A stretch of 64,000 bases of DNA from JACMLD01 sp044227095 (GCA_044227095.1 JBGAFV010000001.1:1-64000), one strand, 5' to 3'; shown: positions 45,058-54,528, numbered from the stretch's first letter. Translations and numbers: made by a program. The notes: generated by a model from the sequence alone, not told the origin.

Positions 45058-47679
45058 ATGAAGATCCTGGAAATAAAAGTATTAAAAGGCCCAAATTACT
45101 GGAGTGTAAGGCGCAATAAACTGGTGCAAATGAAGCTAGACCTGCAAGAACTGGAAGAAAAACCCACCAATAAAATTGATGGCTTCAGGCAAAGGCTGGA
45201 AAAATTGTTTCCTTCTTTATATGAACACCGTTGCAGCGAAGGTGAACCCGGTGGTTTTTTTAAACGTGTGGATGAAGGCACATGGATGGGACATGTAATT
45301 GAACACCTGGCATTGGAACTGCAAACCATTAGCGGTATGGATACAGGTTTTGGAAGAACAAGAAGCGCAGGCGAACACGGTGTGTATTATGTAGTATTCA
45401 GTTACATGGAAGAAGATGCAGGCGTTTATGCGGCAAGGGCCAGTGTGCGGATTGCACAGGCACTGGTTGATGGTGTTGAGTATAACCTTGAAGAAGATAT
45501 ACAACAGCTAAGGGAAATTCGCGAAGACACAAGGCTTGGGCCATCTACCGGCAGCATTGTAGCAGAAGCAGAGAAAAGAGGTATTCCTTTTATACGGCTT
45601 AATAAAAGCAGCCTGGTGCAATTGGGCTATGGCATCCACCAAAAAAGAATACGTGCTACCATTGCCAGCACTACGGGCAATATTGCTGTAGACATTGCAT
45701 GCGATAAAGAAGAAACAAAAAATCTTTTGGAAGCTGCAGAAATACCTGTGCCGCGTGGTACGGTAATAAGAACAGAAGATGGTTTAAAAGATGCTGTGGA
45801 AAAATACGGTTACCCATTGGTGATAAAACCTATTGATGGCAACCATGGCAAAGGCAATACTACCAATATAACCACATGGCAGCAGGCCCTTACCGCATTG
45901 GAAGCTGCCAAACAATACGGCCGCAGTGTAATTGTAGAAAAATTTATTACCGGTTTTGATTTTCGCATACTGGTTATCAATTACAAATTTATCTGTGCTG
46001 CTTTGCGTACACCCGCCAGCGTTAGGGGCGATGGGCAACACAATATTCAATGGCTGATTGATGAAGTAAACAAAGATCCGCGGCGTGGTTATGGTCATGA
46101 GAAAGTGCTTACACAAATCACCATTGATCAGTTCACCCAAAAAATGCTGGATGAAAAAAATTATACGCTGGAAACTGTTCCCCCAAAAGGTGAGCTGGTA
46201 TTGCTAAAACCTACTGCAAACCTTTCTACCGGCGGAACTTCTACTGATGTAACAGACGAAGTACACCCTGCCAATATTTTTATGTGCGAGCGGATTGCAA
46301 AAATTATAGGACTTGATATTTGTGGTATAGATATTATGGCGTCTGATCTTAAAACACCTGTATCAGAAAACGGAGGTGCAATACTGGAAGTAAATGCAGC
46401 ACCGGGTTTTCGTATGCATGTAGAACCCAGCGAAGGCATTGCGAGGAATGTAGCAGAACCTGTTATTGATATGCTTTTTCCCAAAGGCAGTGCGGGCCGC
46501 ATACCTATTATTGCAGTTACGGGTACAAACGGCAAAACCACTACTACACGTTTAATTGCGCATATAGCCAAGAGTTCCGGTAAAAAAGTTGGTTATACAA
46601 CAAGTGATGGCGTGTATATTCAAAACCAGTTGATGATGAAAGGCGATTGTACCGGCCCTGTTTCATCAAACTTTGTTTTAAAAGATCCTACAGTAGATTT
46701 TGCCGTGCTGGAAGTGGCACGTGGCGGCATATTAAAAGCCGGTCTTGCTTTTCGCAATTGCGAAATCGCTATTGTAACAAATGTAGCGGCAGATCATATC
46801 GGCCTTGGCGGCATTAATACGGTAGAACAAATGGCCAAAGTAAAAGCTGTTGTGCCCGAAACAGTTTTTCCGCATGGTTATGCCATATTAAATGCTGATG
46901 ATGATTTGGTATACGAAATGCGCAAAGGCCTCGACTGCAATGTGGCTTTGTTTAGCATGAATGAAAACAATCCACGCATAAAAGAACACTCCCTAGCCGG
47001 CGGCCTTGCCGCAGTATTTGAAAACCGCTATGTAAGCATTTTAAAAGGCACCTGGAAAATACGGGTGATGAATGTAAAAGACATTCCGCTTACTTACGAG
47101 GGAAAAGCTATTCATAATGTAAACAATTGCCTTCCGGCAGTACTGGCTTCTTATTTATTCAGGGATATTACCATTGAAGACATTCGTTCTGCGCTTACTT
47201 CATTTATTCCTTCTGCAGTACAAACACCGGGCAGGCTTAATTTTTTTCAATTCAAAGATTATACGGTGCTGGCAGATTTTGCGCACAACCCGCATGGCCT
47301 TAAACTACTCGGCGATTTCATCAGCAAACTGGATTACAAAAAACGGGTTGGCGTTATTTCCGGTACCGGCGACAGAAGGGATGAAGACATTCGTGAACTG
47401 GGAGAAATCTCTGCCCGTCATTTTGATGAAATAATTATCCGCTGCGATAAAAACCTGCGTGGCCGCACTGCAGACGAAATCATACAACTATTAAAAGAAG
47501 GCATTACCATTATAAATCCAAATCTTCCTGTTATGGTTATTCCAAATGAAAATGAAGCATTGGAATACATTTATGCCAATTCAAAACCCGGTACTTTATA
47601 TACAGTAATGTGCGATGTGGTTTCCGGCGCATTGGATAAGTTGAGGGAGTTGAAGGAGCGGGAGCAAGCGGGGAGTTAG
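45058..47679 (+). CDS. cphA: Cyanophycin synthetase
   Basis: An 873-residue polymerase that makes cyanophycin (Asp backbone with Arg side chains), a nitrogen storage polymer. The N-terminal domain (about 1-160) holds the family start MKILEIKVLKGPNYWS. The ATP-grasp domain (about 210-480) has PLVIKPIDGNHGKGNT and ILEVNAAPGFRMHVEPS. The Mur-ligase-like domain (about 485-873) has the P-loop GTNGKTTTTRLIAHI and FAHNPHG. Length and order match CphA1. No cyanophycinase or other cph gene is adjacent, although those are often neighbours in Bacteroidota. Confidence 0.95.
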   Translation: MKILEIKVLKGPNYWSVRRNKLVQMKLDLQELEEKPTNKIDGFRQRLEKLFPSLYEHRCSEGEPGGFFKRVDEGTWMGHVIEHLALELQTISGMDTGFGRTRSAGEHGVYYVVFSYMEEDAGVYAARASVRIAQALVDGVEYNLEEDIQQLREIREDTRLGPSTGSIVAEAEKRGIPFIRLNKSSLVQLGYGIHQKRIRATIASTTGNIAVDIACDKEETKNLLEAAEIPVPRGTVIRTEDGLKDAVEKYGYPLVIKPIDGNHGKGNTTNITTWQQALTALEAAKQYGRSVIVEKFITGFDFRILVINYKFICAALRTPASVRGDGQHNIQWLIDEVNKDPRRGYGHEKVLTQITIDQFTQKMLDEKNYTLETVPPKGELVLLKPTANLSTGGTSTDVTDEVHPANIFMCERIAKIIGLDICGIDIMASDLKTPVSENGGAILEVNAAPGFRMHVEPSEGIARNVAEPVIDMLFPKGSAGRIPIIAVTGTNGKTTTTRLIAHIAKSSGKKVGYTTSDGVYIQNQLMMKGDCTGPVSSNFVLKDPTVDFAVLEVARGGILKAGLAFRNCEIAIVTNVAADHIGLGGINTVEQMAKVKAVVPETVFPHGYAILNADDDLVYEMRKGLDCNVALFSMNENNPRIKEHSLAGGLAAVFENRYVSILKGTWKIRVMNVKDIPLTYEGKAIHNVNNCLPAVLASYLFRDITIEDIRSALTSFIPSAVQTPGRLNFFQFKDYTVLADFAHNPHGLKLLGDFISKLDYKKRVGVISGTGDRRDEDIRELGEISARHFDEIIIRCDKNLRGRTADEIIQLLKEGITIINPNLPVMVIPNENEALEYIYANSKPGTLYTVMCDVVSGALDKLRELKEREQAGS

Positions 47680-47832
47680 GGAGTAGCAAGTTGCTAGCTG
47701 CAAGTTTTGAGCTACAAGCTGCAAGCAAGAAGTTGCAAGTTTTGAGCTACAAGTTGCTAGCTGCAAGCTGCAAGAAGAAAGTTGCAAGTTATTAGCCACA
47801 AGCTGCAAGTTTTGAGCTGCAAGCTTTAAAAG
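47680..47832. repeat. AGCT-core repeat array after cphA
   Basis: GCTACAAGCTGCAAGC and AGCTGCAAGTTTTGAGC units repeated several times, overlapping the 3' end of cphA. Confidence 0.75.
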
Positions 47833-47848
47833 GTAAGTTTTATATTTT

Positions 47849-48211
47849 CTATTTCTTTTCTACGGAAAGCGCCTTGGAGAAAGCATAGAGCATTTTCTGT
47901 GTTTCAGCAAGTTGAGCTAGATTATCGGCCAAAATTGCTTGGTTGCCATAGTTTAACTCTTTGGCAATTAGTAACTGTGTTTCCAATTCAAAACTTGAAC
48001 CCAAAGAAATTTCAATAAAATGCTTGTATTCTTTCTGGCTGCTGCGACTGCTTCCTTCAGCAATATTAGACGGAATAGAAACGCCTGCCCTGTTAATTTG
48101 TGAAACTAATCCGAACTTTTCATTCTGCGGAAAAGCAGCAGTTATTTTATAATTATTAACAGCAACAATAAAAGCTTTTTGCCAAACCCTAAGCTCCTTA
48201 AAATTTGTCAT
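47849..48211 (-). CDS. Four-helix bundle protein (S23/IVP-like)
   Basis: A 120-residue four-helix protein of the family first found as a 23S rRNA intervening-sequence protein. LRVWQKAFIVAVNNYKIT opens it, and NRAGVSIPSNIAEGSSR, KEYKHFIEISLGSSFELET and the C-terminal amphipathic helix are conserved. Members are often found inside or near rRNA genes in spirochaetes, but many lie alone. Here it lies near two tRNA-Gln genes and far from the rrn operon. Its molecular function is not known. Confidence 0.92.
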   Translation of the reverse strand: MTNFKELRVWQKAFIVAVNNYKITAAFPQNEKFGLVSQINRAGVSIPSNIAEGSSRSSQKEYKHFIEISLGSSFELETQLLIAKELNYGNQAILADNLAQLAETQKMLYAFSKALSVEKK

Positions 48212-48271
48212 GAATGAAGTTTAAGAGCCGAGATGTTTGTTTTCTCCTTCCGGTTGCATAAATGGCTTAGT

Positions 48272-48370
48272 AACCTGCAACTTTCTTCTTGCAGCTTGCA
48301 GCCAGCAACTTGTAGCTAACAGCTTGAAGCTTGCAGCTTGCAGCTTGCAGCTCAAAACTTGCAGCTTGCT
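48272..48370. repeat. AGCT-core repeat array upstream of tRNA-Gln
   Basis: CTTGCAGCTTGCAGCTTGC-type units, ending about 10 bp before the tRNA-Gln -33 box. Confidence 0.75.
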
Positions 48371-48379
48371 CTAAAAACC

Positions 48380-48413
48380 TTTTGGACTTACACCCGCCAA
48401 CCCTTATTTTTGC
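48380..48413 (+). promoter_or_regulatory. Promoter of the tRNA-Gln genes
   Basis: TTTTG (48380-48384), a 20-bp spacer and TATTTTTGC (48405-48413), 17 bp before tRNA-Gln (TTG). Confidence 0.75.
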
Positions 48414-48429
48414 ACTCCATTTTACGGAT

Positions 48430-48500
48430 TGGCCTATAGTATAATGGTAGTACAACTGATTTTGGTTCAGTTTGTCTAGGTTCGAATCCTGGTAGGCCAA
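48430..48500 (+). tRNA. tRNA-Gln (TTG)
   Basis: A 71-nt cloverleaf with acceptor TGGCCTA / TAGGCCA, anticodon loop TTTTGGT (anticodon TTG), T-loop TTCGAAT and discriminator A at 48500. A weak hairpin with a T-run follows (about 48504-48535). Confidence 0.96.
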
Positions 48501-48503
48501 CAA

Positions 48504-48535
48504 AAGCTGAGGTTTACGCTTCGGCTTTTTTATTA
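48504..48535 (+). terminator. Weak terminator between the tRNA-Gln genes
   Basis: GCTGAGGT and CGCTTCGGC pair with wobbles and are followed by TTTTTT. No separate promoter is seen for the second tRNA, so read-through is likely needed. Confidence 0.5.
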
Positions 48536-48552
48536 ATTTTGTTGTTGCATAT

Positions 48553-48623
48553 TGCCCGATAGTATAACGGTAGTACCGCAGATTCTGGTTCTGCTTGTCT
48601 TGGTTCGAATCCAGGTCGGGTAA
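48553..48623 (+). tRNA. tRNA-Gln (CTG)
   Basis: A 71-nt cloverleaf with acceptor TGCCCGA / TCGGGTA, anticodon loop TTCTGGT (anticodon CTG) and discriminator A at 48623. It differs from the upstream tRNA-Gln mainly in the anticodon and acceptor stems. It provides a cognate reader of CAG codons. Confidence 0.95.
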
Positions 48624-48624
48624 C

Positions 48625-48665
48625 AAAAAAGGACAAATCGATCAAAAATCGGTTTGTCCTTTTTA
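48625..48665 (+). terminator. Terminator after tRNA-Gln (CTG)
   Basis: AAAAAGGACAAATCGAT and ATCGGTTTGTCCTTTTT pair as a long stem. Confidence 0.88.
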
Positions 48666-48722
48666 TTTCCGCTAAAACCCACGCCAGGTTTTAAGTAAAT
48701 TTCAAACACAACTGCATTTAAT

Positions 48723-48756
48723 AAAAAACACCCCCGTATTTGCGGGGGCGTTTTTA
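48723..48756. terminator. Terminator of the T9SS protein gene
   Basis: CCCCCG and CGGGGG with flanking A and T tracts (AAAAAACA / CGTTTTT) form a strong stem, serving the minus-strand gene that starts downstream. Confidence 0.87.
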
Positions 48757-48797
48757 GTCATCCATTATAATTATTCTTTCCCTTATAAATGCTTATG

Positions 48798-49874
48798 TTA
48801 CCTGCTGATAACTATTTTATGTATCTCTGTTCCTTCGCTGGTTTCTATATTCAGGTTATACATACCCGCTTTAAGGCTGGTTACATTCAGTTGATTGCTG
48901 CCCGTATTTAATGATTGTGAAATCAGGATACGGCCCGCTAAATCAGACAATACTGCTGTTCTTTTACCTGATGATGAAGCGTCACTAACCGTTAAATTAA
49001 CCACATCCGTTGCCGGGTTTGGATAAATACGGATATTGCTGTTATCGCAGTTTACATTGAGTGTAATTGTCTTGCTGTATGCATAGTTGCCATCTATATC
49101 AACCATTTTAAGACGGTAATAAGCAGTGCCGGTAGCAGCCTGGTGCGTTGCGTTGTAGCTACTATTGCTGCCGCTGGCATTTACGGTTCTTACTGTACTG
49201 AAACTTCTGCCATCAGGGCTGTATTCTACAAGGTAGTTTTTAAAACCTGTCTCTTGCGCAACCTTCCAGTTAAGGTTGGTCTGGCAATTGATAACCGATC
49301 CGGTAAAAGATAATAATTGTACCGGCAGTGCAGAAAGAACCTGGATGCTTGCACTTGCATTGTCATCATCAGCACGAACGTTTCCCACAAAAGCTGCCTG
49401 GCCAGAAACAAAACCATTATTGATGGTTGCATTTAATGGCCCGCCGGGGGCAAAACCCGTTACAGGGTATACTGCCAGGTATTCATCCTGCGGTGCATCT
49501 ATTGTTGTAGCCGGAATATCTGTATGGCTCCTTAAAACAATTACAAGCGTGGTGCCGGAAACTATCCTGCTAAATTCATAAAATCCTGTGCTGGAAGTAC
49601 CTGCCGGCGGAAAAAAAGTGGGCACGCCCACGGTTACCAGGTTCATGGGAATATTAATCGTCCACTGTTCTTTTTCTGCAAGTATGGGATCAGAACCGTT
49701 GTTGCCCAATTTAAAGGTTACCGTAGCATTGCTGCCTACCGGTAGCGGATATTGGCTCCAGGTAATGCCAGAAGACAATGGGTTGGCATTGCGGTTTGTC
49801 TGCGCCAATGCGCCTGAAAATACTGCGCAAACCAATGCCAGGGTGAACACAATTATTTTAAAATTATTTTTCAT
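48798..49874 (-). CDS. Secreted T9SS cargo protein (paralog A)
   Basis: A 358-residue protein with a signal peptide (about 1-24, ending ALAQ), an N-terminal beta domain (about 25-185), a fibronectin-III-like domain (about 190-280, NLNWKVAQETGFKNYLVEYS) and a C-terminal type IX secretion sorting domain (RIYPNPATDVVNLTV to KIVISR). The N-terminal domain is paralogous to that of 61915-62700, sharing RSHTDIPATT-type and LGNNGSDP-type segments. It should be exported to the cell surface or released. Function unknown. Confidence 0.88.
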   Translation of the reverse strand: MKNNFKIIVFTLALVCAVFSGALAQTNRNANPLSSGITWSQYPLPVGSNATVTFKLGNNGSDPILAEKEQWTINIPMNLVTVGVPTFFPPAGTSSTGFYEFSRIVSGTTLVIVLRSHTDIPATTIDAPQDEYLAVYPVTGFAPGGPLNATINNGFVSGQAAFVGNVRADDDNASASIQVLSALPVQLLSFTGSVINCQTNLNWKVAQETGFKNYLVEYSPDGRSFSTVRTVNASGSNSSYNATHQAATGTAYYRLKMVDIDGNYAYSKTITLNVNCDNSNIRIYPNPATDVVNLTVSDASSSGKRTAVLSDLAGRILISQSLNTGSNQLNVTSLKAGMYNLNIETSEGTEIHKIVISR

Positions 49875-49890
49875 TCGTGTTATTTTATAT

Positions 49891-50014
49891 TATAATCCAG
49901 CCAATATTCTTACAAAATGTTGTTCATCACATTGCTGTCATAGGTATTGGTAAGGTCGGCAAAAATATTAGCTACAATGTTGCCGGTATTGGTGCCACCC
50001 TTGTCTGTTCTTGA
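49891..50014 (-). pseudogene. Degenerate duplicate of the 3' end of the 50021-50971 gene
   Basis: This stretch is a near-copy of 50021-50146, the last ~40 codons of the neighbouring gene. Several substitutions and a one-base loss in the run before the C-terminal VRILAG (ATTTTG instead of ATTTTTG) break the frame. It is a decayed tandem duplicate lying in the leader of the T9SS gene. Confidence 0.85.
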
Positions 50015-50020
50015 TTATGT

Positions 50021-50971
50021 TTATAATCCGGCCAGTATTCTTACAAAAATGTTGTTTGTCACATTGCTGTCATAGGCATTGGTAGGGTCGGCAAAAATAT
50101 TAGCTACAATGTTGCCGGTATTGGTACCGCCTTTGTCTGTTCTTGTTATAGTAAACCCTAGTTTTATATAACCGCCGGCAGCAATATTTGCCCCCGGTAC
50201 CATCCTCAGGTTTATTGCTGTTGCTGAAGGCGTACCCACCACCTGCCATTGGCTGTTGTTTACACTTACAGGGCCTAAACCAGCAGGGTTGGCAACTGTT
50301 TCAGCTGTATTGTATGCCGACAACTGGTAGCCAACCGGAACTGTTAACCTGAATGCTGCTGCACCGTTAGCAGTTGCTACATTGTTGATTTCATCTATCT
50401 CTACCACAAATTCTTTTGTGGTACCTGTAGTAAATGAATTATCACCCAGTTGAATTACCGGCGTTAAATCCGGCATAAAGCAAGTCTGTTTTATGGCAAC
50501 AATAGGCGAAGAGTTGCTGTAACATCCGGTGGTGGTATCAAAATAAGCCGAATAATAAGTACCTGATGCGCTAACAACAGGGCCGGCAAGTTTATTAGAC
50601 ACCGACACAGGGATACCCGTATAAAAAGACACAATACTGCCCACAGGCTTTTGTGTACTGTCTACCGCCGTTCTTAAATCTATTGAAGGCAACGGGCAGG
50701 GGTTGGTGGTGATGCGTATGGGTGATGGCTGGCTGTAACAACCGGTACTGTCTTTGTAAAAGGCATAGTAAACACCCGTGGCCGCCAGCGCAGGGTTGCT
50801 TACCAATGGTGAGCTTGATAAAGGGCCGGTATGCCACTCAAAAGTATAACCAGATGGTATGGCTGCCGGCTGATGGGCGGTAAGGTCCGCTGTCTGGGCA
50901 TGGGCCATAGTACCGCATAGCACCAGCAACAATGCCGTTACCCATTTATATAAATTAAAAAATTTGTTCAT
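50021..50971 (-). CDS. Secreted repeat-domain protein
   Basis: A 316-residue protein with a signal peptide (about 1-25, ending AHAQ). Two similar N-terminal segments carry Cys-rich GCYS motifs (DSTGCYSQPSPIRI, DTTTGCYSNSSPIVA), each ending a small Ig-like repeat. A C-terminal domain (about 165-316) has IQLGDNSFTTGTTKEFVVEI and ends FVRILAGL. There is no clear T9SS sorting domain. It lies 31 bp after the RCC1-like gene on the same strand, so the two form an operon. A decayed copy of its 3' end follows it. Confidence 0.75.
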   Translation of the reverse strand: MNKFFNLYKWVTALLLVLCGTMAHAQTADLTAHQPAAIPSGYTFEWHTGPLSSSPLVSNPALAATGVYYAFYKDSTGCYSQPSPIRITTNPCPLPSIDLRTAVDSTQKPVGSIVSFYTGIPVSVSNKLAGPVVSASGTYYSAYFDTTTGCYSNSSPIVAIKQTCFMPDLTPVIQLGDNSFTTGTTKEFVVEIDEINNVATANGAAAFRLTVPVGYQLSAYNTAETVANPAGLGPVSVNNSQWQVVGTPSATAINLRMVPGANIAAGGYIKLGFTITRTDKGGTNTGNIVANIFADPTNAYDSNVTNNIFVRILAGL

Positions 50972-51002
50972 AATAAATATTTAAAACTTGGGTAAGGAAA
51001 CA

Positions 51003-53024
51003 TTATTTTAATGAAGGACCAACGGTTGGCACACAATCACTGGTAATGATGTTGACAATAGCTGATTTTTTACCACTTAAAGTAAGGGTACAACCTGCAG
51101 CAGGATTGGCCGGTGAAACCGTAAATGCAAGCGTACTGAAACTGCTTACACCATCATATTTTACCGGTACATGAAATTGCTGTGTGCCTAAAGCGGTTGG
51201 GGTAATAACATAGCCAGGGTCTACAAGGCTAAAGCCAGAGCCAGTTACTGTTGGAGTAAAATCTCCCAGCGTGGTTACATTTACCGTTACCAGCAAATCT
51301 GCCTGTGAGGCGGTGCCGGCTACGGGTGCTGGCGCTAACTGTGTTTTGCTGCAATCTATGGTACCAGCAGCAGACGATGCTATTGCATTCATACCGCTAA
51401 AACCCCAGGCACCCGGGTTACAGGGATAATAAAGTCCGGGGGTAGGGTGATTGTAATTATTTACCCAGTATTTTCCGGATACAAAGTCAGAAGCAGCAAA
51501 CCCAGTAGGATCAACATAGTAATAATCCGGGTTCAGCGCATGCACATACTGCATACCATTGGAACCATTACCACCACATGACCATAAACGTTCATCCAAA
51601 GGGTATTCCGTTGTGCGGGTAATATATTGCAAACCTGATTGTACACTCATGTCTGCCACATGTTTGGCTGCTATTACAGGATTCCATGCCTGGGAATAGT
51701 TGCCCTGACCACCATCTGTTGTTGTCCCCCATCTGTAAAGTATATGGTTTTCATCCAACGCTAATAATGGTGAAGTTGAGGCTGCGTCACCATTTGGGTT
51801 TGCTTCAATAGCTACCATGGGTGCTGCAACCGGACCAAAGTATATTCTTTTGGGAATAAATGTACGGGAAAAAGCATCTGGAGGGTTCGGAGATGTGCCA
51901 TCTCCATATGGCATCCCGCTACTATAGAGACCCCATACCCATACATCGCCTGTGGCGCTAAGTGCCATGGCATTGAAATAGCTGCATTTAATGTCTACTA
52001 TATTAGAAAGCCCGAGTACCTGTACAGGAACCATGCTGTTGCCAGACTGTAAAACACCCCCGGCGCCAGCCACCCAAACGGTGCCATCTTTTTTTAAGAT
52101 TACTGTTCCTGTGGGTATAGTTGTACCATTGTATGCACGGCAGCCAAAAACAGCCACCCGTACTGCATTGGTAATACCCTGCATTTGCACAGGCGTGGTA
52201 CTCATATACAATGGTTTATAAGTAATATTGTTAGTGCTGTTAACCCAGGTGGGGTTATAATTATTAGGGATGTTGGTACCATCGCCATAGGCACCATATT
52301 CATTATCGCCCAGGGTCCAAACGGTGCCATCGTGTTTTACAAAAGCAATATGCTGTGTACCTGCACTTACAAATTTTGCATTGTTGATTACTTTTATGGG
52401 CGTATATATATTGTTGGCGCCCTGGGTAGCATCGGCCCCCCAAAAAGCCCCCCCTAGCTCGTAAGGATTTTGTACCGATGAACCCCAAACCCAGCCCGTG
52501 CTGTCTGCTTTAATTAAAGCATTCATATGGCCGTTTGCCGAAGACACCAGTTTTACATTGTTAAAACCCTGTACAGGGTATGGATTAATTGACCTAGTGT
52601 TAGCATCAATGCCCACACCGCACGTATAACCACTATAATAAATATTACCAGAACTACTAGAAGAAATTGTAGTCGCGGTTGCCAAAACCCCGGTTTTCGT
52701 AGACATAAGACCGGATACATCTATACCGCCCTGCAAAGGCCAGGAGGTGGGTGAAGCACTATAGGGTATTGGCAGAATATAGTTGCAAGTGTTAATACCC
52801 CACATATACAATTGCCCGTTTATATTGGCCGTGCTTATAGGGCCGGCCGTAACGCCGGAGGGTGTGTACCATTTGCGGCCGCCAAAACCATCGCCCACCA
52901 GTTTATTTTGGGCATGGGCGGGGTACAGGCTGCCCAGTAAAAACATTAAAAGGGGTACGGCATACAATAAAGGCCTGCCGCAGCATGTAAATAATTTTCG
53001 CCTTAAAGTAAAAACAGTTTTCAT
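51003..53024 (-). CDS. RCC1-like repeat secreted protein
   Basis: A 673-residue protein with a signal peptide (about 1-39, ending AHAQ). The middle region has repeats of the RCC1 type, each with DGTVWxxG or DSTGWVWGSS (FVKHDGTVWTLGDNEYGAYG, ILKKDGTVWVAGAGG, ATGDVWVWGLYSSGMPYGDG), as in a beta-propeller. The C-terminal 120 residues form a separate beta domain, TLSGKKSAIVNIITSD near the end. It is the first gene of a two-gene operon with 50021-50971. Secreted propellers of this type are usually adhesins or binding proteins, but the ligand is unknown. Confidence 0.82.
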   Translation of the reverse strand: MKTVFTLRRKLFTCCGRPLLYAVPLLMFLLGSLYPAHAQNKLVGDGFGGRKWYTPSGVTAGPISTANINGQLYMWGINTCNYILPIPYSASPTSWPLQGGIDVSGLMSTKTGVLATATTISSSSSGNIYYSGYTCGVGIDANTRSINPYPVQGFNNVKLVSSANGHMNALIKADSTGWVWGSSVQNPYELGGAFWGADATQGANNIYTPIKVINNAKFVSAGTQHIAFVKHDGTVWTLGDNEYGAYGDGTNIPNNYNPTWVNSTNNITYKPLYMSTTPVQMQGITNAVRVAVFGCRAYNGTTIPTGTVILKKDGTVWVAGAGGVLQSGNSMVPVQVLGLSNIVDIKCSYFNAMALSATGDVWVWGLYSSGMPYGDGTSPNPPDAFSRTFIPKRIYFGPVAAPMVAIEANPNGDAASTSPLLALDENHILYRWGTTTDGGQGNYSQAWNPVIAAKHVADMSVQSGLQYITRTTEYPLDERLWSCGGNGSNGMQYVHALNPDYYYVDPTGFAASDFVSGKYWVNNYNHPTPGLYYPCNPGAWGFSGMNAIASSAAGTIDCSKTQLAPAPVAGTASQADLLVTVNVTTLGDFTPTVTGSGFSLVDPGYVITPTALGTQQFHVPVKYDGVSSFSTLAFTVSPANPAAGCTLTLSGKKSAIVNIITSDCVPTVGPSLK

Positions 53025-53712
53025 TTTATTTTTTTTGTTTTATTTATAATGCCCGGCCATACACGTTGTGCAAATGACCAGGTTGGTTTAGCAATAAGTA
53101 GTAGCCGTTAGTTATTAATGAGCGCCGCAATAATTATACAAGAACTTTATTTTAGGTTATACATAGCAGTTATATTAGGAACTTTACAAGCAGGCAATAT
53201 ACAGCGCAGGATCGTACTTAATACATAAATGTTGTTCTCATGTGTTTTAAGTAGCATTTCTGTGCGTTATATATTTTTATAAAAAAGTATTGCAGTTAAA
53301 AAAAAACAAATAATGCATTTATTGATTTGCAATAACCCAAAACCATTACCGCCGCATTTACGCACTACTGAGAAAATATATTTATGAATTTGCCAATTAA
53401 TAAAGTCGGCACTAATAAGGCAATGGTTGCTTAAGCAGTATTTATGAACAGATTTTGATTTTGCTTTACGTGTTGGTACATAATTTTATTTTCATGGAAA
53501 TAGCATGCTCCACAAAAAAGAATTGTTTAATAAGTACCACTACGTATTGACGAATTAATAAAAATTATAATAACAAGCCGTCAGAATATAACGGCCTCCA
53601 AAATCCTTTATTATTGGTGCAGTTTTGTATTTTAAAATGATTAGGTAATAATGTATACACGGTTATGTAAATAGTACCCAACAAGTGAGGGCTCCGATCA
53701 AGGAGATAAAGT
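53025..53712. other. Long intergenic region, 5' part
   Basis: About 690 bp of AT-rich sequence with no supported gene or RNA. It serves as the leader region of the RCC1-like gene. Confidence 0.4.
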
Positions 53713-53880
53713 ATTTCTTAACCATTAAGATTTTTCGCTCAGGCCGCGGGGGCCTCGTCATTGCAACGGCGCTGAACCCGCTTCTTTGCTTCGCAATCCG
53801 GCTATCGCCGGAGCCGAACCGGCTTAGGCGCCTTATGCAATGACTGGTGTCAGGCTGCGTGAATGCTGAATTGCTGAAAT
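53713..53880. repeat. Composite palindromic repeat, full copy 1
   Basis: Runs from TTCTTAACCATTAAG through GGCCTCGTCATTGCAACGGCGC, a GGCTATCGCCGGAGCC palindrome and GGCGCCTTATGCAATGACTGG to GAATTGCTGAAAT. The TCATTGCA...GGCGC and GGCGCC...TGCAATGA arms are inverted, so the unit can fold as one large hairpin of about 95 bp. No coding signal. Confidence 0.8.
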
Positions 53881-53956
53881 TATAATTTTTTTATTTCTCT
53901 GGTCGGTGTCATTGATTGGAACATTTGGTAGCCATTCAAATCCTGCGAAATAAAAA

Positions 53957-54110
53957 ATATTCCTTAACCATTAAGATTTCCGCTCAGGCCGCGGGGCCTC
54001 GTCATTGCAACGGGGCTACCCATCAAATGTTCCTATGGAACATAAAACAATTAATGGCATTGGTGCTACCTATAAGATGTTCCTACGGAACATGTTTAAA
54101 AAACTGTTGT
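53957..54110. repeat. Composite repeat, partial copy plus ATGTTCC-GGAACAT hairpins
   Basis: Shares the first 55 bp with the full copy, then switches to GGCTACCCATCAAATGTTCC with the palindrome TGTTCCTATGGAACA, and a second TGTTCCTACGGAACA near 54079-54093. Confidence 0.75.
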
Positions 54111-54228
54111 GCGTTTCGCTTCCGCACCATCTCATTAAATAAATATTTGTGATTTATTATTGCAGGTGAAAACTTAGCCGCAGATTCGCAGATTATTTCA
54201 TTCCAGGTCTTAGAAGAAAAAAATATAT

Positions 54229-54392
54229 TTCTTAACTATTAAGATTTTCGCTCAGGCCGCGGGGCCTCGTCATTGCAACGGCGCTGAACCCGCTTCTTTG
54301 CTTCGCAATCCGGCTATCGCCGGAGCCGAACCGGCTTAGGCGCCTTATGCAATGACTGGTGTCAGGCTGCGTGAATACTGAATCGCTGAAAT
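54229..54392. repeat. Composite palindromic repeat, full copy 2
   Basis: Nearly identical to 53713-53880, preceded by GTGAAAACTTAGCCGCAGATTCGCAG (a second repeat module, also near 54469, 56110 and 56208). Confidence 0.8.
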
Positions 54393-54528
54393 TTCATTTT
54401 TTTTATTTCCATGGTCAATGTCTCATTGATTGGAACATGTGGTCGGTGGGGAGACCATTAAATAAATATTTGCGATTTATTATTGCAGGTGAAAACTTAG
54501 CCGCAGAGTCTTAGAAGAAAAAATTATA

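Noticed and set aside
48267..48626. 119-residue minus-strand frame over the tRNA-Gln genes
   Set aside because: It is the translation of two tRNA genes and AGCT repeats, a well-known source of false genes.
50021..53024. Toxin or polymorphic secretion system
   Set aside because: RCC1-like and Ig-like repeats alone do not indicate a toxin, and no immunity or toxin domain was seen.
53916..54152. Short open frame in the repeat nest
   Set aside because: It consists of composite repeat sequence and has no conserved motif.
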